From positions 432,343-496,342 of the forward strand of contig NW_019774970.1 of NCBI RefSeq assembly GCF_001039355.2: a stretch of 64,000 nucleotides of DNA. Direction: 5' to 3'. Numbering within the stretch: the stretch's first letter is position 1; each line of letters starts with the position of its first letter. Source of the DNA: Lingula anatina. Lineage: Eukaryota; Brachiopoda; Lingulata; Lingulida; Lingulidae. Shown here one piece after another: positions 24,650 through 38,100 of the stretch. Position numbers and translations under genes: made by a program. The notes beneath the pieces are model-generated. The model saw only the letters and a program-made list of their open reading frames with translations. It searched no databases and had not been told where the DNA came from.

Positions 24650-27600
24650 TGTAATATATTCTCTTTTCTGTATATTAGGGTTGACACTTTTCAGCAAACT
24701 AAGGGAGTAATGTATTAGTTTGAAACATTTATTTAATAGAGTAACCTATTGATTAACTATATGGTGATCAGTTTTATTTGGTGTGGCACTTTTCAAATAA
24801 CAATACTTTTCCTTCATGATCAAATAAGTTCATATAAGCAGTTCGAAGTAAACGTATCTGTATTTTAATTGAACTACCAAAGCGGTGGTTAAAAGATGAT
24901 AATGGTACATGTACCGTACTAGGATTAAGAATGTGTACATTTACCCCGTGGACCATTTGAAGATTACACTGCGATTAATGCGGTGGAAAATACAATAGAG
25001 AGAGTGTATAATGATAGGGTCGCTAGATAATTGTTGACGGCATATAGTANTAAAATTTATAAGAGGTACCCCCTCAAATCGACTGTTTCACTGTGACAAC
25101 TACAGATGTAAAGAAATGTCTATAAAATTGAAAAGACGCCATCAAATGTCACCAAATTCACACACAATTAATTTGGTCACTGAGTGACCGAAAGCTCTGT
25201 AATGTACAGTTTCAAGTGAGTGTAGTAGATTTTATAAAACAATTAAGACCTGGTGACCAGAAGGATTTACTGTATCATTCACATTTTGGCAGGTGTTGTA
25301 TATTTGAATATGTTTGTAAATTGTCAATATGAAAATCACCAAACATCGGAAGTTCATTAATGATGAGTTAGAAATTAAACCTCCCCTATCTATGATGAAA
25401 AAATTGCAACTTTGAGGCCTGTCTTTCCAAAATTAAGGCGAAATTATCAACCACACAGCCATAGATTAGTAAACATTTTTACAGTGTATACACAGCAGCA
25501 AACCCAATCAAATAAAATAATCAATACGTTAACTCCTTCTGTGAAGGAGTACGTGAAAGATATGGGTCACGTAGTGGTTTAGTGTTTATTCTGTTTGCTA
25601 CTTTGTATGTCTTATTTATGAAATAAGCAACATTTGTTCTCTTGGAAGTTAAATTTACTATTCATCTAGATTATACAACTATACCTTACACATGGAAATT
25701 ATTATAATATAAATACTTAATTTCACAAAACATTATTCTAACAGCAGTGGGCGTGTACCAGTGCTACAAGTACAGTACCTCTCGATTTTACATCAAATGA
25801 ATGGCGTCGAATATTCACCTCGAATACGTAGGCCCTACTTGATAACTGCCTAACAAACTTGACTTACCCTGTTGACTTATTATTATGTGCAGGATAATTA
25901 AGATCACCACAAGCGTACTCCAGTCTATGCAGAAAGACTGAACTACATGTACATGAATGCCGACGCTATCAAAAAACAATGATAAGAAATAGACAAGTTA
26001 ACACATAAATAAATAAATGAGGCTCAGGCTCACACGAGAAAAATTCATCATGTGGAGAACTAGTCGGTGCTTATACAATCATATAAGCAAGCATAACTGA
26101 GATATCGGGGCAAGTGTTAATTTCTTCTCATAACTTTCTTTTTAACAAATCAATCTGTAACGCTAACTGGTCTGTTATACTACGAGATGGGAGAAGAGGA
26201 TGATTTCCATGTTAGGCACGTATTTTTTTGTACATCTACATGATGCATTATAGTGGGGTAAAGTAAATATTAAGTATAGTGGGATTGAACAGTTTTGTCT
26301 GGGTCATTGATAAGCAATAAAAATAGATCAGCTGTAGGTTTAGGTCTCTTGAAAGTCTGTCATTTGGGGACAATTGAAGTGGGTCTTCATTGCAGGCTCA
26401 AAAAAGCTATATCAAGCTATATAATCAAGCAAAAAGGCCACAATCGACCCTAAGATCCATCAGAGAAAAATTCAAAAATTATATTCCCGTCCTACAACGC
26501 AATTTTCGCTGCATCCTAAATTTTAACGAATTTCTCGATTTAAATCGGATAAAAATATCACCATGTTAATAACTTGATTATAAGGAAATGAAATATACAA
26601 AAATAATAATAATTCCAGTATTTAGCAGTCCGAACACGAAACACGGTTCCTAGTCGGTGAGCGATCCACTTTCAGATAAATTCGGTTGTCTCCTTGATCG
26701 GTTTACCATTCTAAAGCACTTAAATGACTTAATCATACTACATCTGTGCACCAAAAACGAAAGCAAATACTAAAGAACATAAGAGCATAGTAATAAAGAA
26801 TGTTGTAATTGCTGTTTCAAAAATATTGTTTCATTCAAGATATAAAGATATTTTGCCGATTCATTTTTTTTGTTTGTTTTAGCAATAAAAAATTATTTTT
26901 CTAGCATCTTTTTTGCTACTACAGAAGCTTTAAAACTGAAAACACATATCACAGCCCATACTTTAACAGCTGTGAGGTCAATCTATCGCGTACCTCTCTG
27001 CAGCCTCAACGGTCTACGTGCAGTTGTAAATAAATTTTCCCGAAGATAAATGACATGAAATTCATATGTAAAAACCATATTTGTGACCACTGAATGCAGG
27101 TTCACCATTTTACATGGGCAATATCTTATCCTAGATAATCTCTCTTTGCCAGAAGAAACTCACACCAAGCTGCTGTCAATCTGTCAAGATATTGTATATT
27201 TAGAATTTAAAGGATGAAGAGTAACCAGAAGTAACTGGCTCTATCTCTGACAACAAAACACTTGACTGGGTCTTCCCACCTGCTGACACTATTGAAAAAA
27301 AATAGCAGCATCATATACATGTACAAATGTACTTAACCACTGTAGGCCTAGAGGCCAGTATTGTCTGACTCCAGTTGCTTTCCTTCAATGATATACCAGC
27401 AGGTTTCATCAGAGGATTTCCCACAAATCTGTTAAAATTCTGGGACAATATTGACTTTAAGGAAGAAACTCTCACTGGGGCTGGAACTACCCACAATTCT
27501 AATAGCATAACGATTCAAAGAGAGCACCTAAATGTGTCACTGCCAAGCCAAGGGAGACAGTCGTTGACGAAAAAGAAAGTCTTTGCGATTACAAGAAACA

Positions 27601-27710
27601 GTCCTGAGTTTAACATACCTATAGAAATCAATATCAACATGTATGATGATTAGAATAATGCTGTGACTTTTTACAATGAGATTTAAATATGAATGGAGCT
27701 CCCATGCAGT
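24650..27710 (-). repeat. Tandem unit 2 (ectodomain exon lost)
   Basis: The unit begins with the exon 3' flank (24650-24915), then has about 265 bases of unrelated sequence (24916-25180, including the ambiguous base 25050) where units 1 and 3 carry the signal-peptide/TM exon. It then continues with the shared 5' region. Identity to unit 1 over 25200-27130 is high, indicating a recent duplication. Confidence 0.82.
27126..27653 (+). pseudogene. Decayed transposon-derived ORF, copy 2
   Basis: This is a copy of the frame in unit 1, shorter at its start because of the deletion. It keeps DNIDFKEETLTGAGTTH and extends into NSITIQRE and SQGRQSLTKKK, which copy 1 lacks. It is therefore the better preserved 3' half of the same mobile-element gene. 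It is not intact. Confidence 0.5.
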
Positions 27711-28082
27711 ACGTGTAATATATTCTCTTTTCTGTATATTAGGGTTGACACTTTTCAGCAAACTAAGGGAGTAATGTATTAGTTTGAAACATTTATTTAA
27801 TAGAGTAACCTATTGATTTACTATATGGTGATCAGTTTGATTTGGTGTGGCACTTTTCAAAAAGCAATACTTTTCCTTCATGATCAAAGAAGTTCATATA
27901 AGCAGTTTGAAGTAAACCTATCTGTATTTTCATTGAAATAACAAAGCGGGGGTTAAAAGATGATAATGGTACATGTAGACCCCTCCCCCCCAAAAAAAAA
28001 AAAAAATAAATAAATAAAATAAAAACTTGCTGAAAAATAGAGTTTTGCAACGTTTAACACAAAATTTACATCTTTTACTCAC

Positions 28083-28475
28083 TCTGTTACATAAGCAACA
28101 CAGTAGGCCTACAGTAACAGACACTGCAACGAACACAGCAACAGCGCAGGTAAACCCATTCATCGCAGTACATATACCTTTGGTACCGGCAGTTGTGGGT
28201 ATGGTCGCGGTAGAAGTAACCGTTCTCTGGGAGGCGATACCCATGTTGTTGTTGTTGTTGGCCATGTCCGGCTTGTTTATGCTGGAAATTGGCGCAGATC
28301 TTGAAGCAGTTGGGGCGGGCTCAGTGGCGTTGCCGCTGCTAGGTCTCTGGGAGACCGATCCATTTCCAGTAGAGAACACTGAGATACTCGTGTTATTGGT
28401 ATCAGAGGAAATGACGTGAGGTGTTAAAACTATCAGTATGGCGGAAACAGTGCACAAAACAACGTATGTATCCAT
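28083..28475 (-). CDS. Gene/exon B: signal peptide, Ser/Thr/Asn-rich stalk and TM, paralogue of exon A
   Basis: One exon of 131 codons runs from the ATG at 28475 to donor AACAGA|GTGAGT (28083), phase 0. It follows an acceptor TTATCTTTCAG (28491 region), so a 5'-UTR exon is upstream. Residues 1-24 form a signal peptide; the stalk contains GNGSVSQR, NKPD and a five-Asn run; the TM is about 109-128, ending LLCCLC. It is clearly homologous to exon A (same length class, same motif order). No downstream coding exon is recognisable between here and exon A, so it may be an alternative first coding exon joined to the terminal exon at 15856, or a gene that lost its 3' part. Reading through the donor gives KRCKFCVKR and then runs into low-complexity sequence. 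Confidence 0.6.
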
Positions 28476-28499
28476 TGGCTGAGAGCGATCTGAAAGATA

Positions 28500-31400
28500 A
28501 AGATAAAATGCACACATGTGGGAGGGAATTTACCACGGTTGCCTTTTGCAAAACTAATGGGCATGATTTTGGTTTTAATTAGTTTCAGGAGGGTGGTTTT
28601 GATAAATTTCATTATACTGTATAAACCTGCTATTGTAGGACAGAATGCCATCTAAGATAATAGTTAAGTTAGCCATTGATATACAAATTAAAATGTACAC
28701 ATAACGGGAATTAGACTGTTATTTGGGTTAAATATTAAAAGTATAAAATTGCGTCATGTCGATATTACAGGTAGATTGCTGATACACGGTAGTTGTACTA
28801 CCGATGATGACCTACATTATGTCTTACCTACATTAGGTCTAATTCAAGGTTAAGAGTTTGATCTGAATGCGTGGGCTATCGTCTGGACCAGTGGCGGATT
28901 TAGAGGGGGTCGATTTCACCTTCGATTTCTGGTCCTCTCTTGAAATTAAAATGTTCACAAGCTGATTCATAGTTACCATCATTCTCTGAAACTGTGCGAT
29001 TTAAACAAACACTTATTTCCCAACAAGAATGAGGTCACTTGATTTAGTGTCCTTGCTGATGTTGTACGTATCATGTGCTACTTATTTCTGTTCACTTTGA
29101 CGTTAAGTTTATTTTTTATCTGGTTTGTCAGAATAATATGACTATACCTTACACATGGACGTTTGATTCTTCCAGCCTGATATATCGAAATGGACGCGTA
29201 CCACTCGGTTTCACATCAAATGAATAGCGTCGGTTTAAAACTCATAATGACAGATTCACCTCGAATAACTTCCTGGCCGCTGCTTACCTTGTCATCTTTG
29301 TTTACCTTAATGATTTAAAAGCCGTAAAAGTAAGCCGAGCCGCTGCAATCTAGCTTAACATGATTACTTTGTTTACGTCGATCGACCTACATTCCTGACA
29401 AAAACAGATAACACATAAATGAATAAAATGAGTCTCGGCCTCAACTACAGTGGAATATTTCTTATTATTTTAGTGCAGATTAATTTTGTTTGGCTTAATA
29501 ATAAAAAATATGTCATTGAATTATAAAAATATCCAGTCAGATGCCACCCAAAGAAAGAACACCCTCGGAAAACCATATCAACAGTTTGATGACAGTGTGA
29601 AGTTTAAGCTAAGATATTTTAGAAAATGAAAGCCTCCGGACAGTGATATGCTACACATACAAAGAGCTCATTTCTGTTAATCATGAAAAGTGTTCAAAAT
29701 AGGACATGACCTCACGCTGCCGCTTGCAGCGTCCTTATCCTGCGTTGCATTCCCACTGACAAGTTTCTCATAGTATGGGTGGGGGTATCATTCCACGCAT
29801 TGATAATTGACTGTCGGACTTCATCACGATTTACCGGTTGGTGGTCATAGCTATTACATATGCGTGTGATTTCCGCTCCCATTATTTACAATTGGTTCAT
29901 ATCTAGGGGGTTAGCAAGCCAGGTCAGTTGCTGGACCCTCTTGGTTATGAAGAAAAGCAGTGCCTCGGTGAGCTCGGTGATGCATTGTCCTCTTGGTATA
30001 CGTCTGTCCCTTGCTCATGCAAAGGGAAGCATCGTTTGCTGAAGGAATTTTCTTGCTCAAATGAACCACTAATGAACCACTTATCAATGTGTTATTATTA
30101 CTGTTTATATGTAGCGATTAATATTTACCTCTTTAGTTCAAGACACAGTAGCTTTTTGGGTTCACCTTTGAAAATCAAAACGTTCACTGATGAAAATGAC
30201 AACAAAAGATTTTCTGTTGTAGATAGTGTTTAAAGATTGTAGTCTTCGTCTGCTCAGTCATGCTATAGAATCGTAAAGTGTAGTGTATATAAACTTAAGA
30301 AAACACAGATAATATATAGATCAAATGTACATTTATTAGTACTAAATATACAGTGTACAATAACCTCTAAGCACACGATGTTTTAACATTTTGATTAACA
30401 TTTTAATGAAACTTAGCAAAATCTCTGACTGTTTCGGATATATAAACACACTAAAGCATTAAGCACTCTGCCTTATTTGAGTTGACTTGAAGTAATATGA
30501 TAACGAAGAAATTCTTATCAGATATACACATCTCAGGTAGAGTAGTGAAATAAGCTTTTACGTCGAGTATGTGGGATGCTTTGCTCTGCTAACATGCCTG
30601 TCCACATTCGTATTAATGAATTCTAACAAAAACAGTTTTGTATCCTTGATCTAAACCGGCTTTCATTACATAAGGCAGCAATTAAAGAATAGAACAAACA
30701 CAAGCATGATGTTCCAAATTCGACTGATGACGGCATCATTTATTGAAGGTCCCTGTGATAAACGAAGTCAAGTAGTTTAGTGGTAAACACTGAAAAATGT
30801 CGAATAATGATTTTTACGTAATGCTTATTCCTGCAGAAATCTCTATTTAATATGCAATTTCCAAACAAATAGTGTGCACACTTTAATTTGTGGGGACGAA
30901 ACTTGGTAAACTATCTAGCACTTATATAGGAACCCTGGTAAAAACATGCAGCATTAAAATCGAGGTCTCAAGTTAAGTTGTAATAGTGAAACCATCGCCA
31001 TGAATCAACGTTTGACTACGCCAAACTGATTTCTTGGCGATTTGTGTTTTACAAAGTGATTTTTGAAATGCACGATTTTTTAATCTCTCAGGAAATTAAG
31101 TAATCTTACTAATTTTTCAAACAAAATGTGACCTAACTAAGTTGTTATAAACATCATCTCACATGAAACCTTTTACTATATGACCAATAAATTTGATTTA
31201 ATAGCAGTAGAATAGAAAATAAAACCATCAGCAGCAAGTTAATGTAAATCTCGTAAATGTAGATGTAAATATCTCTGACGAAAACCAAATTTGTTTGAGA
31301 AACTAGTAATTAAGATATATATGAGCCCCGACTAGTCCATTATAGCACGAGTTGGTGTAGGTAAATTCAATTAAGCCAAAAATCCATCAGAAAAATATTT

Positions 31401-32116
31401 TACATTGGAAGGAATGTTTAAGCATGAAATTTAATGAAGCAAGATTACTAAATATATTTTGCAGACAACAGCATGTCGCAATGCTACATGCTCACTAACC
31501 ATTATAGGTTTAAGCAATTCAAACATACATGTATCAAACGTACATGTATATAGAGGCAAAACCGCGTGTAAAATTTATACATAGTACTTATTCCTTTTGA
31601 TAAAATCTGGAGTAAAAATACGCTCATGTTGATATTTGTCATTTTGATAAAAGACGATACATATAATACACAGTGAAGAAATGAATGTTGCAATCAATGT
31701 TTCATTCGCAATAAAACCTTTTGTTGATTTTCGAACTATAAAGACTAAAATATATTTTGTTTTGACAATAAATAATATTTTCTTACATCTATTTATAATT
31801 GTGTCCTATCTACTGTAGAAGCTACAAACATATGGTACAACCCACCTATACAGCTGTGTCCCGTAATCCTCTGCCCGTCAGCAATCTACGTGTGGCTGAA
31901 TATAATAACTTCGCAGAAATTACTATCATTATCCACATTCAATTTCCAGTGTAAAACCAATTTTTTTCCAAAATTTTGCAAGGGCGAAATCTTAACCTTG
32001 AGTCTCTTATGAGGTCAATCTTGAATGAAAGATTTAAACCAGTTAGCTACTGAAACCCCATATTGCGTCGCTCATTTACGACTTACGTCCATTATGACAT
32101 CTTGATATAATTAGCA
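28500..32116. other. Region between exon B and the receptor gene 3' end
   Basis: Apart from a Tc1 transposase relic (29705-30045) and patches of tandem unit 3, no gene is recognisable. No AATAAA was found on the minus strand within about 600 bases beyond the receptor stop codon; an ATTAAA near 31427 is the first candidate for its 3' end. Confidence 0.5.
29705..30045 (-). pseudogene. Degenerate Tc1-type transposase, C-terminal part
   Basis: Minus-strand frames read TDVYQEDNASP (about 30010-29978), then decayed LTW...P sequence. They end with the motif order NRDE..RQSI..AWNDTP, LSVGMQRRIRTLQAAA (29750-29712). This matches the last third of a Tc1/mariner DDE transposase (QQDNA.PH ... MPRRI..V..A.GG). 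It contains several stops and shifts. Confidence 0.65.
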
Positions 32117-35100
32117 TTAAGCTGGAAAAAATTCCTTCAGTGACCCCCTAACCGTCCAGTCATCAGCAGACGATCGGGTTTTTCTCACAGTTTTGTAAAC
32201 CTCCAGGAACAGCTCGTCAAAAGGCAGCCTGGCGGTGAAGTACGTCATAGGATTACCTACAGTGGCTTGTATAGCAGGCGACCTGGAAAAATATTCATTA
32301 AATGTATAAGAACGCTATTTTCTTTGATATACATATTTTAAACGGGACATTTCCTCTCAAGTAAATGAGGAAAAAATACACTACATACAGTTCTCACACA
32401 GATGTTTGAACAGTTTCATTAGTCTGATAAAATTCCTTTTGTTCCATTGCTCCATGCAGTTCAGATTCACGTAGATTTACATTATAAAAAGTGGATATTT
32501 TAATAGAACTTAATTTTTTAAGATAAAACGCTAGTAAAAGTCTATTTGATAAATATTATGTTGCAAGTTATACAGTTTTCTGTCTTTTCAATAAATTTGA
32601 TATGTTACTATAAACATATTAGTTGAATTAATCGTGTTTTACACCCTTCCTTGCAAACTTTGAACACATGGCCAGAAATGCGCAGCTTTCACGCGAGGGC
32701 GCTACAGTAGGGCTTCACGTGACTCAACTAGCCAATCACAGCACAACAATGGCATCGCACAGAGAATCTGTGATAAGTGCTCAGCCCATTGTCAAGTAGT
32801 GTTAGTTCATGGTAACAAGCCTCTGACAGGTGCAGAGAAGTTCATTGTAATATATATTGTTCTTATTGATACATAATTAAATCAAACTCTGTATCCAAGT
32901 ACAACTGTAGTAACTATACTGTACCAAGCCAAGTACTGATGATGTGCAGAGGTCATATATTCCAGAATAAGCCTTTACCACTAATTTATAACTTTAATTT
33001 TGTTTAATATGTTAATCATGAAAAAGTTCATGAAAGATTATTTTAATTTGTTAAATCGTGATCTTATTCTTTTTATATTCAAATAATTGAATAATGTGGG
33101 TAAAATTGGTCTTCCACTTCTTATTTGCATTCTTTACTACAAGATTATTTTGGAACAGTTGCAGCATTAAAATTTAAAATAAATAGCAACCTGAAAGAAG
33201 AATTTTGCATTATTATTATTAAATGATGATAGGTATTTTGGATTAAGAGATTAGTTAAATAACGAGTAGTGATATTGTCAGTCAATTTATGTAGAATCTG
33301 ATAATATGAGTGAAAATACTGATTGAATTCTTGGCCTTGCACTGGGCAGTTTCACATTTGTGCCAAGTGCTCCTTTTGGACGCCATCGTACAGTGGTAAA
33401 AGTTCTTCAATTGCCATGAAAGTTTTTAATCAGACTCTGTATGGTGCTGCTATCTGCTGGTGCTATCGGCAACGAATTAGTTTGCCTTCGTTTTTGAGTG
33501 AATCTACCGTCTAAAATCACTATTTCTGAAAATATGTGCGTTTTGCTGAGGGTAGGCTAGGCAATACATGGCAAAGTTCTTAGTACGTGTGTACAACATA
33601 ATTTTTTAAAAAAACCCTAACGATATTTGGTCAGGAGTTGCTTGATGCATAGCACAGCGTTGCTGTCTATCGGCATCAGGTCGTTAGTTTGTCAATTATC
33701 ACGAATTACCCACGAATCGCGAACCCATTCATTTTCCTATGGCAAACTAGCAACTCATTAAAAGTGCACGCATGCGCAGTGGGTTAAGCGTGACGTCATG
33801 CTGTGCATTTCTGGGGATGTAAGGTTATCCCCCTAAGATGTCCGTAATGCTGAGCTAAAACCACCTCATTCATAAATTTCCCAAACATGTATGAGTATAT
33901 TCAGTGGTAAACACTGAAAGTGATAACACTTGAAAAAATAAGAATATATCATTCTTACTGATCTTTGAGATGGACGTCCACATTTCGTATGAATCGAAGA
34001 AGTCCACATACGGTAGACCTGTAGCCATTTCTCATTGGTTTTGCAACTTCGTCATAGACAGTTTGGTCGAGCAGGTCCTTCTGTAAAATATTATTATAAT
34101 GAACTCGGTATATTTGTCTCGTTGGTACAATACGCAGATGGTGAAATAAAGGATGAGTGCGAATAAGGGGGTAAAAGTGCCCACTTTTGTACATGAAAAA
34201 TAAATTGTGAATGAATGAAAAAAAATTGATGCCTAATTAAAGTTGGGGTCTTACACTTTTATAATCCACATAAAAAAATTTTTTTTATTGAATTTGAAAT
34301 ATAAAAAATTAATGGCAAAATGACCTTGTCAAATATTCATGTAAATGTGTGTTTTAGGGGGGGGGGGGTCTGAAGTGTAATGCTACATATCTTTAGTTAT
34401 AGTAAGGTGACAACTGTGAAATTTTGCATTTGGGTACAGAAGGTGCCTGTGTAAAAAAGAAAGGCAATAAGTGGCCAATCACTGCTTGTGATCAATATAT
34501 TGATTGCTTTATTCTTAAATGTAGTGCTGGTTGAAAGAAGAATCTCACAGTGACTTGAGGATGAAAGATGTTCATTTTTTATATGAGCCCCTGCCTCAGA
34601 CAAGCTAATTATTCACGGTTGAAAAGATATGAATATAAGGTGAGATATATGTGAAAATCAGCTTGTCTGAGGGTTGGGCTCGATATGTACTCAAACTAAA
34701 TAGGGACATTTTCATTCCATGTGCTAGCAGGCGGCCATGTTTATTCCTGCCATGAGGTAGTTGCTACATGCTTACAAAGGATGGCTAGGCAGATACAGGA
34801 AACTTTTGTACAAAAAGAACAACCCAAAATAAAATGTAGGTCTTTGAAAGAAAAATAGGGGTTAGAGTCAGTAAAATATTTTCAATTACAACCAAAAAAA
34901 GAAAAGTCATTTTCATGTAATGCATGCTATCCAAAAAAAAAAGGGGGGGATATGGATAGGAAATAGAGTCCAAATACAGTAAGTATATCATACTTTGATT
35001 CTTAGGATTAAGAAAGATTAAATGTAAAATGATATTCAAAGTTATATTAATTATCTAAATAGCAGATGTACATTGTGGTGGCTCCTACTTTATATAGAGA

Positions 35101-38100
35101 CCCATGCTGTAATAGACCTATACACATAAGGGTGGCTTGACTCAACCTCCTCAAATGGGCATGAAAGTACATTTTGTACAACCAAAATTGTTGTGTAAAT
35201 GTCCCCTTTTATGTCTATTTTGCATAAAAAGTAAAATAAAATGCTCCATCCCACACACCCTAGTTTTGTTACTTATTACCTAATCTTCCACACCAGCATT
35301 ATTCATAATAGCTTTGCAGAGTTTTTTCTTTTATTTTCACCAAAATGCTATGAATAATTTTATTAGAAAAGTTATATAAAATTAATAAATACACTGAAAC
35401 AAGTTTTTCTAGTTACAACACAGATAAGTGAAATCAGTGATGGCTTTCTGTGAGAAAATACCGTAATATGCCACCCCTCCCTCTATTCTCTAGGATTAAA
35501 AAAAACAATTACTTTCCCATTTCCTTGTGCCACACCACAATTATTTAACATATAACTCTTTTACATCACAAGACAAGGTTCATTTGACAAAAAAATAATT
35601 TATGTAATATATATGCTGAAACAAGTTGCTATGATTCATTAGACTGCATACAACAGGTAAATCCAGCTCCCCCCCCCCCACATACAACTCATTAAAAATA
35701 CTAAGTTACGATGCCTCAAACCAAATAATATTTTATCACACAACCAATATATGTATAAACTTTATAATAGCAATTTTTTAAAAAATTTTGACGATGGGCA
35801 CTTTGCCAATGGTTATTCGCACTCATCCTTTCCCATTGCCCCTTGCGTTGTGATGAAATTATTTCATTGAAATAAAATGTTATATAAAATATTGAAATTA
35901 CGGATTTTGCCTTCTCTGTGCCAATATTTAAGAGCTTCTATGCATACCACTTACGTCTTCAATAAATCTATTGAATCTTTTTCGTGTACATTCAGGCTGT
36001 TGTACAATGATGTAGGGGGATAGGAATTTTTCGAAAATACATCTTATTTGACAATTGATTTGATTACATGTCATCATTATGCCCGTTACAGTAGTGAGCA
36101 AATGGGATTTGTGTCATTTTAGTCAGTTTTTGGCATGCAAAGATATTGGTACTGGGAAATAAGGTCGCCTCCATAGGCTCTCATCCTTCCCCTCCCTTCA
36201 ACCACTCTTAATTGCCTTATGTAGTCTTTATATTCAATTTAAGCCAGTAACCCCAAGAAAATAAAAATCCAGAGAGACCTACCCAATGTGCTACTCTGTT
36301 GAAAACGGATACCGTCAACCCGTCCAGTGTCAACGTTACGGAATGTGGCTGTTGTTTCCAACTGAAATAAATTCCTTGGATTAACATGAATTTTATACAA
36401 ATCAAATATCACGATGAAAGTCGGTTGTTGTTATTGTCAACATAATATATTATTATTAAACTGCTCGCATTAAGTATACTGCTGATGTTGCATTCTGTTT
36501 TTTCTTCAATATATGTACGTCACTAAAAAGGATTTAAGGCAGATCGACGGCTATCGAATAATGTTTTTGAAAATATAACGATCTAAAAAGTTACAAGACA
36601 ATTTAAGAAACGTTAAAATTAAAGTTCAAGATGAAAAATAATGCATTTTGGCACGTAAAGGACACACAGTAGATATAACACGAAGCAAAATACTGCTGAC
36701 GTTGCATTTACACATTCTATTAGATCTAATTCTTTCGTGTAACTTCTAAAATTATTAATATCCCTCTGCTTTAAGTTTACCTTTCTTTCACTTCCTTCTC
36801 GTCCCCCAAAACACCAAGAAAACGGTACCTCATATCCACATTCCAAAAGAACGGGTGCCTGTTAATAAGGCGTATATATTCATATTAACTATAAATGTAC
36901 AATGTAAATCCCTGTACCTATTTTTTCAGCACATTAACACAATTCAATAAATATATATCAACTTTCATGTTTTCGGACAGCATAACACACATCAATTAGT
37001 AGCTGTAATTGTTTTAAAATTATTTATTTATTTATTTATCTATTGCCAAATAAATCTATTCAAAAAGGGGGAAAGACGAAACAAAAAGATAACTTACGCC
37101 AGTGCTTCCCCAATGGCCGGCCTCAGCTCAGGGTCTGGCTGCAGCATCCAGTCCACTAAATGTCTCCCGACGATGTCGTCCAAAGCTGAGAGGTCATGTT
37201 TTCCCTCTTGAACGTTCTTGTTACACAGAAACACGTCGGCCTCGCCATTGGGCATAAATGGATGTATGCCTCCTGTTAGTGTGTAGTATACTAACATTCC
37301 GGCCACCTGCAAGGGCAAGAGAAGAATAAACGGTTTTATAAATCAAAACTTGGCACATATCGGACACATGTATATCTAAGTTGATGGTACATAATGCAAG
37401 GCTCGTCAATAGCTACACCGGTGTGGCAGGAGTGCACGTCCTCGTAACGCAAGTCCGCCCGGACACTAAGTCCTGGGAATGCAAGTCCTAGGGCATGCAT
37501 TGCTAGGAATGGAAATCCTAGGACATACGCTACTAGGATTCAATGTCCGTAGGACGAAGGCTCCCAAGTAATGTAAGTCCTATGTGTGGTAATGTACGTC
37601 CTAATGGGACGTGCGTTCCTAACATTTTAGTAACGCATGTCCTATATAGTTTACACCAAGAAATGACATGAATAAATAGATACAGAGACATACTAGTTTT
37701 AAAGATATAATAAACGTTTGCTTTATTCTATTTATATGACATTTTATCTTTATATTTTACAATGTTTTCCGATAGGCAGTTTATATGCATATTAATGAAG
37801 AGACAAAAACAATTTATTTATTTTATGTGTATTTTTCACCTAGTTAACTCAAATTTGACGTGTTAACGCATATTTTTGGCGTACTCCTCCCTCATTGCAC
37901 AATAGGTATGAGCCTGGTTTGCCCGATATTTTTTTTAACAAAATAAGGCATCATCCAAAGGCATCCCCTATTTTCATCCTTTGAGGTATATGTACAGTGT
38001 ATATTATTTCATGTCCTTTTCTACTGAGGTGTACCTTTTGTGTTTTGCATCGAAATTCTTATTTTCTCTCCCTCTCTCTCTTTTTCAAAACATTATTCCT

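Larger units (their letters stand above)
18010..24650 (-). repeat. Tandem unit 1 (carries ectodomain exon A)
   Basis: The 3' flank of exon A (18010-18260) recurs at 24650-24915 and 27710-27975. The 5' side from about 20146 to 22709 recurs at 25180-27130, and 24171-24650 recurs at 27133-27710. The region is therefore an array of three head-to-tail units. Unit 1 is the longest because it holds a MITE at 20414-20957 and a 1458-bp stretch (22713-24170) missing from unit 2. Confidence 0.85.
27710..31950 (-). repeat. Tandem unit 3 (carries ectodomain exon B), more diverged
   Basis: The 3' flank 27710-27975 is close to unit 2. Upstream of exon B, similarity to unit 1 is patchy but in order: 28790-28900 with 19960-20080, 29140-29430 with 21230-21600, and 31735-31935 with 22425-22680 (CAGCTGTG...CTACGTG stretch). 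This indicates an older copy partly rearranged by insertions. Confidence 0.65.

Noticed and set aside
28027-28419. 130-codon plus-strand ORF
   Set aside because: It is antisense to exon B, a mirror of the same situation at exon A; only the minus-strand reading is shared with gene C.
37430-37650. Regularly spaced short repeats resembling a CRISPR array
   Set aside because: The repeats vary in sequence and orientation and lie symmetrically at both ends of a transposon in an intron of an animal gene.
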